NCBI RefSeq assembly: GCF_024199845.1
Contig: NZ_JANADO010000001.1
Location: 6,262,001 to 6,326,000 of the forward strand
DNA from: Bradyrhizobium sp. CCGB12
Lineage (GTDB): Bacteria; Pseudomonadota; Alphaproteobacteria; Rhizobiales; Xanthobacteraceae
Reading direction: 5' to 3'
DNA: 64,000 nucleotides
A program made the translations under genes and the position numbers. The stretch's first letter is position 1. Each line of letters begins with the position of its first letter. The notes under the pieces were generated by a model that was given only the letters and a program-made list of their open reading frames with translations, was not told the origin of the DNA and made no database searches. Below are positions 27,038 through 35,480 of this stretch, in pieces.

Positions 27038-27913
27038 CTACTGTCCCAGATACTTCTTCATCTCCGCGATCAGCCCGTCGCGCAGCTCGGGACGCTTCAG
27101 GCCGTAGGCGATGTTGGCGCGCAGGAAGCCGGGCTTGGAGCCGCAATCGTGGCGCTCGCCCTCGAACTCGACGCCATAGAATTTCTGCGACCTGGCGAGG
27201 CCGATCATGGCGTCGGTGAGCTGGATCTCGCCGCCGGCGCCGCGCTCCTGCGTCTCGAGGATCTTGAAGATCTCCGGCTGCAGGATGTAGCGGCCGGTGA
27301 TCGAGAGGTTGGAGGGCGCGGTGCCCTTGGCCGGCTTCTCGACCATGCCGTCGACCTCGAACATCTTGCCGGTGCGCTTGCCGACGCCGCAGATGCCGTA
27401 TTGATGGGTGAGATGGTCGGGCACCGCCTCGACCGCGACCAGATTGGATTTGTCGCCGAGCGACGATGCCATCTCAATCATCTGCTTCAGGCAGCCCGGC
27501 GTGTTGAGCACGAGCTCGTCGGGCAGCACGACTGCGAACGGCTCGTTGCCGACGATGTCGCGCGCGCACCAGACCGCGTGACCGAGGCCGAGCGGCGCCT
27601 GCTGGCGGGTGAAGCTGACGGCGCCGGCTTCGGGCTGGTTCTGCGCCAGGATCTCCTGCTCGGCCTTCTTGCCGCGCGTCGCCAGCGTCGAGTCGAGCTC
27701 GAACATCCGGTCGAAATGATCCTCGATGACGTTCTTGTTACGGCCGGTGACGAAGATGAAGTGCTCGATGCCGGCTTCCCGTGCCTCGTCATAGACGTAC
27801 TGGATCAGTGGCTTGTCGACGATGGTCAGCATTTCCTTCGGCATCGCCTTGGTGGCAGGCAGGACGCGGGTGCCGAGGCCAGCGACGGGGAATACGGCTT
27901 TGCGAATTTTCAT
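27038..27913 (-). CDS. galU: UTP--glucose-1-phosphate uridylyltransferase
   Basis: A 291-aa enzyme that makes UDP-glucose from UTP and glucose-1-phosphate, feeding exopolysaccharide, LPS and cyclic glucan. The start ATG at 27913 gives the standard N-terminus MKIRKAVFPVAGLGTRVLPATKAMPKEM, with the nucleotide-binding loop AGLGTR and the conserved KAMPKEM. Further blocks are ADxx-like VVLPDELVL, VEKPAKG, GRYILQPEIF and ERGAGGEIQLTDAM. The longer frame upstream lacks homology and is not used. It is divergent from the lytic transglycosylase gene. Confidence 0.95.
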   Translation of the reverse strand: MKIRKAVFPVAGLGTRVLPATKAMPKEMLTIVDKPLIQYVYDEAREAGIEHFIFVTGRNKNVIEDHFDRMFELDSTLATRGKKAEQEILAQNQPEAGAVSFTRQQAPLGLGHAVWCARDIVGNEPFAVVLPDELVLNTPGCLKQMIEMASSLGDKSNLVAVEAVPDHLTHQYGICGVGKRTGKMFEVDGMVEKPAKGTAPSNLSITGRYILQPEIFKILETQERGAGGEIQLTDAMIGLARSQKFYGVEFEGERHDCGSKPGFLRANIAYGLKRPELRDGLIAEMKKYLGQ

Positions 27914-28112
27914 GGGATCGATCGAATACCTGAGGACGTGAACGGAGCAATGGTGACTTGCTAACCTGTTTGCAGCCGCCAACAAAGGCGGATGTGGGGC
28001 CTCGCCCCGACAGAGTTAAGAAAAAGGCCGTCACCAAAATTTCACCTTTGTTAAGCTAATGGCAACGCCTACTAGGCCTCCTGATGGCGGATTTTTGAAG
28101 CCGACGGGTGAT

Positions 28113-29498
28113 ATGATGCAATCAGTGGCAAGGCTGACAAAACGGGCTGGATCCGTGGCCGGCGGAGCGATGATTGCCGCCGTCTTGCTGCTGCCTGTCA
28201 GCGCGCACGCGCAGGCGCAGAACGGGCTCTCCAACCTGTTCGGCGGCATCTTCTCCGGCCCCAGTCCCGCGCCCTCGCAAGCCGCGCCCGGCCCCGGCGG
28301 CGCGCAGCCTTGGAGCGGTGAGGACGGCGCCTCCGGCCATCCGCTGATGACCGCCGCGGCGATCCGGGAGTCCGCAGGCAATTTTGGCAATTGCGTCGCC
28401 GCGATGTGGCCCGATGCCGCACGTCGCAACATCACCCAGGAGAATTTCGAGCGCTTCACCGCCGGGCTCTCACCCGACCTGCGCATCATGGACCTCATGG
28501 ATTCGCAGCCGGAGTTCACCAAGTCGATATGGGACTATCTCGACATCCTCGTGAACGACAACCGTCTCGCCAAGGGCCGCGAGGTCCTCGCCAGATACAA
28601 GGCGCAGTTCGACGCCACCGAAAGGGCCACCGGCGTCGACCGCTACATCATCGCCTCGATCTGGGGCATCGAGTCCAACTACTCGACGCAGATGGGCGAC
28701 CGCAGCGTGCTGCAATCGACCGCGACACTCGCCTGCATCGGCCGCCGCCAGGCCTATTTCAAGGATGAATTCCTGTCCGCGCTGGAGATCCTCAACCGCG
28801 GCGATCTCCGGCCCGAACAGATGCGCGGCTCCTGGGCCGGCGCCTTCGGCCCGACCCAGTTCATGCCGACCGCGTTCAAGCGCTTTGCCGTCGACGGCGA
28901 CGGCGACGGACGGCGCGACGTCGTCGACAATCCGACCGATCTGATCGCGTCGACGGCCAACAATCTGAAGAAGGATGGCTGGCAGGCCGGGCAGAGCTGG
29001 GGCTATGAGGTGGTGGTGCCGCAGGGCTTCAACTACATGATGGCCGACCGCGCCAAGGCGATGACAATCGCGCAATGGGAGAAACTCGGGCTGAAGCGGG
29101 CGGCGGGCCAGCCCTTCCCTCACCCGGCGGAGAAGGCCTATCTGCTTGCGCCGGCCGGCGCGCAGGGGCCGGGCTTCCTGATGCTCCAGAACTACCGCGT
29201 CATCATGAAGTACAACCCGGCCGAGGCCTATGCGCTGGCGATCGGTCATTTCGCCGACCGCCTGCGCGGCGGGGCGCCCTTCGTGCAGCCCTGGCCGCGG
29301 CAGGAGCGCGAGCTGGCGCGCACCGAGCGGCTGGAGCTCCAGCAACTGCTGGCCCAACGCGGCTTCTACAAGGGCACCCCGGACGGCCAGTTCGGCGGCC
29401 AGACCCGGGAGGCCCTGCGCAACTTCCAGGCCTCGATCGGGGTGCCCGCCGACGGATTTGCCTCCTCCGACGTGCTGGATCGGCTGCGCGGGCGGTAA
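28113..29498 (+). CDS. Lytic murein transglycosylase, MltB type, with C-terminal peptidoglycan-binding domain
   Basis: Periplasmic enzyme that cleaves peptidoglycan to 1,6-anhydro-muropeptides. The start at 28113 gives a signal peptide ending AHAQA (about 37). The SLT/MltB domain (about 90-385) has the catalytic glutamate in IWGIESNYS (Glu187) and the blocks MGDRSVLQSTATLA and GAFGPTQFMPTAF. A PG_binding_1 domain (about 390-460, LQQLLAQRGFYKGTPDGQFGGQTREALRNFQ) ends the protein. A 54-base longer start (28059) would add residues before the signal and is less likely. It is followed by the DUF459 gene, 169 bases away. Confidence 0.92.
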   Translation: MMQSVARLTKRAGSVAGGAMIAAVLLLPVSAHAQAQNGLSNLFGGIFSGPSPAPSQAAPGPGGAQPWSGEDGASGHPLMTAAAIRESAGNFGNCVAAMWPDAARRNITQENFERFTAGLSPDLRIMDLMDSQPEFTKSIWDYLDILVNDNRLAKGREVLARYKAQFDATERATGVDRYIIASIWGIESNYSTQMGDRSVLQSTATLACIGRRQAYFKDEFLSALEILNRGDLRPEQMRGSWAGAFGPTQFMPTAFKRFAVDGDGDGRRDVVDNPTDLIASTANNLKKDGWQAGQSWGYEVVVPQGFNYMMADRAKAMTIAQWEKLGLKRAAGQPFPHPAEKAYLLAPAGAQGPGFLMLQNYRVIMKYNPAEAYALAIGHFADRLRGGAPFVQPWPRQERELARTERLELQQLLAQRGFYKGTPDGQFGGQTREALRNFQASIGVPADGFASSDVLDRLRGR

Positions 29499-29667
29499 AA
29501 TCGCGCCGAAAGTAACCCTGAACGGGGATTTTCGCAGGCAGCCTTGACGGGGGCGGCTGTTCCCCGGTGTATGGGACAAGAATCTGCAACGGAACTTGCC
29601 CGTTTGGCGCCTGATTCCGTTATTATGTTGAACTACTCCGATCCCAATTGCGCGTGCCCGAGATCGC

Positions 29668-31380
29668 ATGTCGAAGAAGTCCCTGTTCAAGGCGCTGACC
29701 GAGACCGGCCCGCTGATCGCGCTGGGGACGGCGCTTGCTTTACTGGTGTCGGTCGCGGGCCCCGCCTCGGCGCAGTTCTTCAACTTCCCGGGCTTCGGCG
29801 GCCCGCCGCAGCGCTCGGCCCCACCGCCACAACGAGGCGGAGGTGGTGGCGGCTGGTTCGGCGGCGACTTCTTCGCACCATTCCAGCAGCAACAGCCGCA
29901 GGCGCCGCGCCAGGATTTTTCGCGCGCGCCGGCGCCGGCGAAACGCGACACGATTGCTGAGAAGAACGTGCTGGTGATCGGCGACGCCATGGCCGACTGG
30001 CTCGCCTACGGCCTGGAGGACGCCTACAGCGAGCAGCCCGACATGGGCGTGATCCGCAAGCACCGGACCGCGTCCGGCCTGATCAGGTACCAGCCGAAGG
30101 GTGAGCCCTCGGATTGGGCGGCCGCGGCCAAGGGAATCCTCGAAACCGAGAAGCCTGACGTCATCGTCGTCATGCTCGGCCTCAACGACCGCGCCGCGAT
30201 CCGCGAGCCTGTCGCGGACAAGGCCACGGATAAGGACAAGGACAAGAAGAACGACAAGGGCGCGCGCGCCAAACCACCGGCAAAGCCCGGCGAGACGAAA
30301 CCCGGCACCGACAGCGCCGCCAAGCCGGACGACAAGCCGGCGGATGCCGACCTGCCGCAGGATGATGCCGACAACGCCGACACGCCGGCGGCCGCGCCGG
30401 AAAAGACCGCGCGCAATCCGAACGGCCTCTACGAATTCCGCGACGAGCGCTGGATCGAGCTCTACGGCAAGAAGTTCGAGGAGCTGGCCAACATCCTCAA
30501 GGCCAAGGGCGTGCCGGTGGTCTGGGTCGGTCTTCCCGCCATCCGCGGGCAGAAGGGCACGGCGGACATGCTGTTCCTGGATTCGCTCTATCGCGAAGGC
30601 GCGGCCAAGGCCGGCATCACCTATGTCGACGTCTGGGATGGTTTTGTCGACGAAGCAGGCCGCTTCCTCCAGAAGGGCCCGGACTTCGAAGGCCAGATCC
30701 GCCAGCTCCGCAGCTCTGACGGCGTCTATTTCACAAAGCCCGGCGCGCGCAAGCTCGCCCATTATGTCGAGCGCGAGATCACGCGCCTGCTTGCGGGACG
30801 CTCCGGCCCGATCGCCTTGCCGAGCGAACCGGCGACGCCCGACACCAGCGCCGAGCCCGGCAAGCCGGCGCCGCGGCCGCTGGCCGGCCCGATCGTGCCG
30901 CTGGTTGCAGCCTCGATCGCGACCGATCAATTGCTGGGCGGGCCGGGATCGCGTCCCGCCGTCGTCGATGCGCTCGCTGCGAAGACGATGGTGAAAGGCG
31001 AGCCGCTGGCGGCCCCCGCCGGCCGTGCCGACGACTATGCCTGGCCGCGCCGCGAGGTCGGCCGCGAACAGGCCAAGGGCGATGCGCCGATGGCGGCAAC
31101 GACGCCTGACGGCAACGCGGCTCAGGGCTCACCGGGTGCGGCCGCCGCGATCGCTCCGCCAAAGCTCGCGCCCAAGAAGCCGCCGACGCAGCCGCCGATG
31201 CAACAGCAGCAGCCGGCACAGGCCCAGCCGTCGTTCCGGGATTTCTTCGGCTTCGGCTCGCCGCAGCCACCGCCGCCACGCCAACTGGCGCCGGCGCCAG
31301 GGCCGCGCAACCCAGCGCAGAACCCCGCGATCCCGCGTCCGCCAGGTAACGTCGGGCGATCGGCGGAAGTGATCCGGTAA
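29668..31380 (+). CDS. DUF459/SGNH-type protein lacking catalytic Ser and His
   Basis: A 570-aa exported protein: signal peptide (about 1-36), a Gly/Pro/Gln-rich linker (40-92), an SGNH-fold region (about 95-385), then a low-complexity Pro/Gln/Ala tail (390-570). SGNH hydrolases need Ser in GDS and His in the D-G-x-H block. Here block I reads VIGDAMADW, so the serine is alanine (residue 107), and block V reads DGVYFT, so the histidine is tyrosine. The oxyanion block GLND (about 171-174) is kept. A Lys/Asp/Pro-rich insert of about 60 residues (186-250) interrupts the fold. It is therefore a probable pseudoenzyme that may bind rather than cut, or a misread of an atypical active site. Confidence 0.85.
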   Translation: MSKKSLFKALTETGPLIALGTALALLVSVAGPASAQFFNFPGFGGPPQRSAPPPQRGGGGGGWFGGDFFAPFQQQQPQAPRQDFSRAPAPAKRDTIAEKNVLVIGDAMADWLAYGLEDAYSEQPDMGVIRKHRTASGLIRYQPKGEPSDWAAAAKGILETEKPDVIVVMLGLNDRAAIREPVADKATDKDKDKKNDKGARAKPPAKPGETKPGTDSAAKPDDKPADADLPQDDADNADTPAAAPEKTARNPNGLYEFRDERWIELYGKKFEELANILKAKGVPVVWVGLPAIRGQKGTADMLFLDSLYREGAAKAGITYVDVWDGFVDEAGRFLQKGPDFEGQIRQLRSSDGVYFTKPGARKLAHYVEREITRLLAGRSGPIALPSEPATPDTSAEPGKPAPRPLAGPIVPLVAASIATDQLLGGPGSRPAVVDALAAKTMVKGEPLAAPAGRADDYAWPRREVGREQAKGDAPMAATTPDGNAAQGSPGAAAAIAPPKLAPKKPPTQPPMQQQQPAQAQPSFRDFFGFGSPQPPPPRQLAPAPGPRNPAQNPAIPRPPGNVGRSAEVIR

Positions 31381-31403
31381 TTGATCTCTATTGATTTGAG
31401 AAT

Positions 31404-31499
31404 GTCATTCCGGGGGCGCGCTTCGCGCGGCCCCGGAATCTCGCGCCGTACCATCTGCATTCCGGGTTCGCCGCGTAGACGCGGCGCCCCGGAATGACG
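31404..31499. repeat. Dispersed repeat family C, copy 1 (GTCATTCCGGGGGCGCG type)
   Basis: Begins GTCATTCCGGGGGCGCGCTT and contains GGCCCCGGAAT, then a second CATTCCGGG...CCCCGGAATGAC. The two ends are inverted copies. A shorter relative lies at 43626-43667. Common intergenic repeat of bradyrhizobia. Confidence 0.75.
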
Positions 31500-31516
31500 C
31501 GGCAAGTTACTCAGCT

Positions 31517-31885
31517 TCAATAGCGCCAGCGCGGCGGCGGACGGCGGGCGGGACGCGACATCAGAAGCGCGAGCGCAAACCCGATGCCGCCAGCGATCAG
31601 CAATGAGCCGAGCGGATTGTCCTGCACTTTCTTCGACAGCGCCTGCGTCCCATCGCGGAAAGTCTCGCCGCTGTTCTCATAGGCGTCCTTGGCGTAGCCG
31701 GTCGCGGTGTCCGTGGCGTCGCGCACGGCATCCTTGGCCTGGCCGTAGAGATTCTGCACCGTGCCCGCGGCTTCCCGCGCCTTGCCCGATGCCTGCGTCT
31801 TCGCATCACCTGCCATGTCTCCGATCGCGCCTTCCGCGCGTCCGGCATATTCCTTGGCCGATCCAACAATCCGATCCGTATCCAT
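31517..31885 (-). CDS. CsbD/YqjD-like stress protein with C-terminal membrane anchor
   Basis: A 122-aa protein starting MDTDRIVGSAKEYAGRAEGAIGD, a CsbD-like amphipathic opening with repeated Ala/Asp/Gly/Lys turns (AGDAKTQASGKAREAAGTVQNLYGQAKDAVRDATD). A membrane helix (LGSLLIAGGIGFALALLMS, about 91-109) and a basic end RPARRPPPRWRY follow, as in YqjD/ElaB ribosome-associated proteins. Upstream on the minus strand GGAAC and GGTT are separated by 16 bases, close to the EcfG promoter consensus. It is probably a stress-induced protein; the molecular role is not known. Confidence 0.8.
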   Translation of the reverse strand: MDTDRIVGSAKEYAGRAEGAIGDMAGDAKTQASGKAREAAGTVQNLYGQAKDAVRDATDTATGYAKDAYENSGETFRDGTQALSKKVQDNPLGSLLIAGGIGFALALLMSRPARRPPPRWRY

Positions 31886-31914
31886 GATGCTCCTCCTCGG
31901 GGGTCAGCCCAAGT

Positions 31915-31939
31915 AACCGATCAGGCGCGGCGCAGTTCC
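31915..31939 (-). promoter_or_regulatory. Possible EcfG-type promoter of the CsbD/YqjD-like gene
   Basis: GGAAC (31939-31935) then 16 bases then GGTT (31918-31915), one base off CGTT, and about 30 bases upstream of the ATG at 31885. The gene family is a typical general-stress target. Confidence 0.5.
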
Positions 31940-31974
31940 AAGTCTCTGCGAAAGTGTCGCCAGCGAGATCCGGG

Positions 31975-32712
31975 CTACAGAATGAGACCGCCATCGACGA
32001 CCAGCGTCTGGCCGACGATGTAGGACGACAGCGGCGAAGCCAGGAACAGCGCCGCGCCCGCCATGTCGGCCGGCGTGCCCAATCGCCGCAGCGGGATGCG
32101 CGCAAGCGCGCCTTCGAGCCGCTTGGGATTGTCGGTCGTCACCTTCGTCATCTTGGTGTCGACGAGCCCGGGTGCGATGCCGTTGACGCGGATGCCGTCC
32201 TCGGCCCAGGCCTCGCCCAGCGTACGGGTCAACCCGACCGCGCCGGTCTTCGAGGCGTTGTAGGCAGGATTGCCCATGGTGGAATGATAGGCGGCGGTCG
32301 AGGACACCATGATCAGCGAGCCCTTCGCATCCCGCAACATGGAATGAAACCGCGCGGCGCAGGCCATCAGGCTCATCAAATTGACCTCCACGACCTTGCG
32401 GAAACCCGCCATCTCGAATTCGCCGCGGCGATAGATCACCGCGCCCTGCGCCAGCACCAGGATGTCGAGCCGCGCAAAGGACGGCTTGAACGCCTCGATC
32501 GCGCCGGCATTGCTGACGTCGAGCTGCGCATAGGCGAGACCCGTGAGGTCGGAGCCTTCCTCGATCGAATAGTCCGCGGGCCGAGCGCGTGTGCCGCACA
32601 CCGCGACGTGCGCGCCCCTCGCGCGAAAGGCCTGCGCGATGCCGTTGCCGATACCGCTGGAACCGCCGACCACCAGCACCTCCTTGCCTGAGAAATCGAG
32701 CTCGTTTGCCAT
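31975..32712 (-). CDS. SDR-family oxidoreductase
   Basis: A 245-aa short-chain dehydrogenase/reductase. The ATG at 32712 has GGGGAGG upstream; the sequence starts MANELDFSGKEVLVVGGSSGIG. The cofactor loop is VVGGSSGIGNGIAQ (Gly-rich; the acidic or basic residue deciding NAD or NADP is not obvious, ..VAVCGTRAR suggests NADP). The catalytic set is VSSTAAY (Ser), YNASK (Tyr-x-x-x-Lys) and the N-x-x in the central helix. C-terminal VVDGGLIL is standard. It diverges from the next SDR gene with 98 bases between starts. Substrate unknown. Confidence 0.88.
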   Translation of the reverse strand: MANELDFSGKEVLVVGGSSGIGNGIAQAFRARGAHVAVCGTRARPADYSIEEGSDLTGLAYAQLDVSNAGAIEAFKPSFARLDILVLAQGAVIYRRGEFEMAGFRKVVEVNLMSLMACAARFHSMLRDAKGSLIMVSSTAAYHSTMGNPAYNASKTGAVGLTRTLGEAWAEDGIRVNGIAPGLVDTKMTKVTTDNPKRLEGALARIPLRRLGTPADMAGAALFLASPLSSYIVGQTLVVDGGLIL

Positions 32713-32810
32713 CGCGGCCTCCCCTTTTTGTTCTGCTTGTTTGACCTGTCTGCGGATCGATGCCAGCCTTGTCAATCATAACAACAACAAGCAGGGCGCG
32801 AGGAAACAGC

Positions 32811-33590
32811 ATGTCCGAATTCAAGGGGCTCAGCCGGTCGGTGAAGGGCCTGACCGTCCTCGTCACCGGCGCCGCCAGCGGCATGGGACGTGCCACTGCG
32901 CGCGTGTTCGCCACCGAAGGCGCGAACGTTGCCGTCACGGATTTCGACGAGCACGATGCGCATGCGGTTGCCAAGGAGGTTGCGGCGAGCGGCGGATCAG
33001 CGAAAGCATGGAAGCTCGACGTCGCCGATGCCGGCGCGATCAAGCGCGTCGTCGGCGAGGTCGCCGCGCATTTCGGCGGGCTCGACATCGTCGTCAACAA
33101 TGCCGGCATCTCCGTGCGTGTCGCGATCGACGATGAGGCTTATGAGGACGCATGGGCCAGGGGTCTCGCGGTGATGCTGACGGCGCACCCCCGCATCATC
33201 CGCGCCGCGCTTCCTCACTTGCGCCAATCGAAGAGCCCGCGCATCGTCAACATCGCCTCGACCGAAGCGCTCGGCGCCACCGCGTTGCACAGTCCCTATT
33301 CGGCAGCGAAGGGCGGCGTTGCCAGCCTCACCCGCTCGCTGGCGGTGGAGCTCGGCCGCGAGGGCATCACCGTCAACTGCATCTGTCCGGGGCCGATCCG
33401 CACGGCGATCACCGATCGCATTCCCGAAGAGCACAAGACCATCTACGCCAAGCGCCGCACCGCGCTCGGCCGCTACGGCGATCCGGAGGAGGTCGCGCAT
33501 ATGACGCTGAGCCTGTGCCTGCCGGCCGCCTCTTTCCTCACCGGCGCGGTGATCCCGGTCGACGGCGGCCTGATGGCGCGGAACGCGTGA
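32811..33590 (+). CDS. SDR-family oxidoreductase
   Basis: A 259-aa short-chain dehydrogenase/reductase. It starts MSEFKGLSRSVKGLTVLVTGAASGMGRA, with the cofactor loop TGAASGMGRATA and Asp in VAVTDFDEHD, which predicts NAD use. Catalytic residues: Ser in VNIASTEA, and Tyr/Lys in PYSAAKGG (YxxxK). The NNAGIS block and the C-terminal VDGGLMARN are typical. It is divergent from the SDR gene to its left and its end lies about 35 bases before the IS1182-type element. Similar proteins act in sugar-acid or hydroxy-acid metabolism, but the substrate cannot be told. Confidence 0.88.
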   Translation: MSEFKGLSRSVKGLTVLVTGAASGMGRATARVFATEGANVAVTDFDEHDAHAVAKEVAASGGSAKAWKLDVADAGAIKRVVGEVAAHFGGLDIVVNNAGISVRVAIDDEAYEDAWARGLAVMLTAHPRIIRAALPHLRQSKSPRIVNIASTEALGATALHSPYSAAKGGVASLTRSLAVELGREGITVNCICPGPIRTAITDRIPEEHKTIYAKRRTALGRYGDPEEVAHMTLSLCLPAASFLTGAVIPVDGGLMARNA

Positions 33591-33605
33591 GAGCCATCAA
33601 AGGGA

Positions 33606-33626
33606 CGTAGCCCGGATGGAGCGCAG
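33606..33626. repeat. Dispersed repeat family B, left fragment plus target duplication (CGCAG)
   Basis: CGTAGCCCGGATGGAGCGCAG is the left end of a repeat that continues after the IS1182-type element at 35311. The last five bases CGCAG (33622-33626) are the left target-site duplication. Confidence 0.8.
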
Positions 33627-35310
33627 AGACTGGGCAAGATTCTAACATCGAGTGAAGGTAGGATTCGGCATGACGAATCGTACCTTCAAAACCGGCGTCA
33701 GGCGGGATCAGCCGAGCCTTCTGCCGGCGCGGGTGGAAGATTATGTGGCCGGCGACAATCCGGTTCGGGTGATCGAGGCTTTTGTTGCAGCGCTTGACCT
33801 CGGGAAGCTTGGCTTCCGCCATGCCGGATCGAGCGGCGGGGCTGGACAGCCACCTTATGACCCGGCCGACCTGCTGAAGCTTTATCTTTATGGCTACCTG
33901 AACCGGATCCGGTCGTCGCGCAACCTGGAGCGCGAAGCCCGGCGCAATCTGGAACTGATCTGGCTGATGAAGCGCCTGGTGCCGGGCTATCGCACCATCG
34001 CCAAGTTCCGCCAGGAGAACTGGAAGACGCTCAAGGCGGTGAACCGGGAGTTTGTGCTGATGCTGCGCGAACTCGGTCTGATTGGCGGAGAGGTTGTGGC
34101 GATCGACGGTGCGTTTTTTGATGGCAACGCCAGCAAGGCGAGCATCAAAACGCAGCGCAAGCTCGCCAAGCGGCTGGCGGAGATCGAGCAGGATATTGAA
34201 GCCTATGGTGCCACGCTCGAGGCCAACGACAGCGCCGAGGTGGAACGTCCACCCGCGGGGCGGGATGGCGGAGGCGATGGCAGTCGCGGCGGAGACCTCG
34301 CACAAGAGGTGGCGGCGTTGATGGCCAAGCGCGCCAGCTTGCAGGCCGATCTGGCACGACTGGAGGAGAGCGGGCAGACGCAGCTGTCGCGAACCGATCC
34401 GGATGCCCGCCTGTTGTCGAAGAACGGCCAGGTGGTGGCAGGCTATAACGTTCAGATCGGCGTCGACGACAAGCACGCTCTGATCGCGGCGAGCGAGGTC
34501 GTCAACGACGGCAACGATAGCGGCCAGCTTTACGACATGGCCAAGGCCGCAAAGGACGAGCTTGGCGTCGAGACGCTGACGGTTCTCGCCGATACCGGCT
34601 ACTACAACGGCCATACGCTCAAGGACTGCGAGGAGAACGGCATTGCCGCCTACGTTCCGCTGGCCAAGCGAACCACGCGGCTCGAAGCGCAGGATCGCAT
34701 CAGCCATGAGGCGTTCGCCTACGACGCCGAAGCGGATGTCTATCGCTGTCCCGCCGGCAAGCAGCTGCGTCCCACGGACGGTCGCAAGACCAACGGCAAC
34801 CGGATCGAGATCAGGTATGTCAGCCGCAAGTCAGATTGCGACGCCTGCCCGCTGCGCGCGCGCTGTGTCACCGTCAAGATCCCGACGCGCACCGTCCAGC
34901 GCTGGGAGCATGAAGCGGTGCTGGATCGGCATCGCGCGCGGATGCAGGGCGCCGAGGCCCAGATGCGCCGCCGCGCCGAACTCGCCGAACACCCCTTCGG
35001 CACCATCAAATGCCGGGCCGGCTACCGCCACTTCCTCGTCCGCGGCTTCGACAAAGTCTGTGGCGAATGGAGCCTGATGGCGCTTTGCTACAATTTCTCC
35101 CGAGTCCTCAGCATTCTCGGCCTCGACGCCTTCATGGCCTATCTGGCAAGCCGGCTTCCGCATTTGGCACTCTTGCTGCTCAACGCCATCACCGACATCA
35201 CCGACATCATCACCCGGATACGGCCCGCTCCAGCGCCAATCCGAGCCCAAATCCGTCCAATTTTCCGATATGCCGCGTAAGCCGCGCCCAAACAAATACT
35301 TGCCCAGCCT
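33627..35310. mobile_element. IS1182-family insertion sequence, complete (1684 bp)
   Basis: The left end reads AGACTGGGCAAG (33627-33638) and the right end, read inward, AGGCTGGGCAAG (35310-35299), an imperfect 12-bp terminal inverted repeat with one mismatch. Perfect 5-bp duplications CGCAG flank it (33622-33626 and 35311-35315). A single transposase gene covers almost all of it. The element split a dispersed repeat (family B), so it probably interrupts no gene. Family assignment rests on the transposase pattern. Confidence 0.88.
33670..35280 (+). CDS. IS1182-family transposase
   Basis: A 536-aa transposase with N-terminal DUF772 domain: DPADLLKLYLYGYLNRIRSSRNLEREARRNLELIWLM (about 65-100) and PGYRTIAKFRQEN. 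The catalytic core begins VVAIDGAFFDGNASK (Asp), with LLSKNGQVVAGYNVQIGVDD and LADTGYYNGHTL (second Asp), and ends with EHPFGTIKCRAGYRHFLVRG (Glu). A zinc-like CPAGKQL, CDACPLRARC region sits before it. The ATG at 33670 is used. No frameshift or premature stop, so it looks functional. Confidence 0.93.
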   Translation: MTNRTFKTGVRRDQPSLLPARVEDYVAGDNPVRVIEAFVAALDLGKLGFRHAGSSGGAGQPPYDPADLLKLYLYGYLNRIRSSRNLEREARRNLELIWLMKRLVPGYRTIAKFRQENWKTLKAVNREFVLMLRELGLIGGEVVAIDGAFFDGNASKASIKTQRKLAKRLAEIEQDIEAYGATLEANDSAEVERPPAGRDGGGDGSRGGDLAQEVAALMAKRASLQADLARLEESGQTQLSRTDPDARLLSKNGQVVAGYNVQIGVDDKHALIAASEVVNDGNDSGQLYDMAKAAKDELGVETLTVLADTGYYNGHTLKDCEENGIAAYVPLAKRTTRLEAQDRISHEAFAYDAEADVYRCPAGKQLRPTDGRKTNGNRIEIRYVSRKSDCDACPLRARCVTVKIPTRTVQRWEHEAVLDRHRARMQGAEAQMRRRAELAEHPFGTIKCRAGYRHFLVRGFDKVCGEWSLMALCYNFSRVLSILGLDAFMAYLASRLPHLALLLLNAITDITDIITRIRPAPAPIRAQIRPIFRYAA

Positions 35311-35381
35311 CGCAGCGCAATCCGGGACTATTCCACCCGCGGCGCGATTCCCGGATTACGCTTCGCTCCATCCGGGCTACG
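35311..35381. repeat. Dispersed repeat family B, right fragment with target duplication (CGCAG)
   Basis: CGCAG (35311-35315) duplicates 33622-33626, followed by CGCAATCCGGGACTA and the inverted end CTTCGCTCCATCCGGGCTACG. Joining it to 33606-33626 recreates one complete palindromic repeat whose two ends (CGTAGCCCGGATGGAGCG and its complement) match. Confidence 0.8.
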
Positions 35382-35480
35382 GGCTGCCATGCGCGCCGAG
35401 CGTTGACATCGGCCGGCGCGGGAGTAGCTTTTTCGCTGACAGAGCGGGACCAACCGCTCGCGACCCGCGGGAGAAACGCC

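Noticed and set aside
29590..29620. EcfG promoter before the DUF459 gene
   Set aside because: GGAAC is present but the next CGTT elements are 6 and 22 bases away, not 16 or 17.
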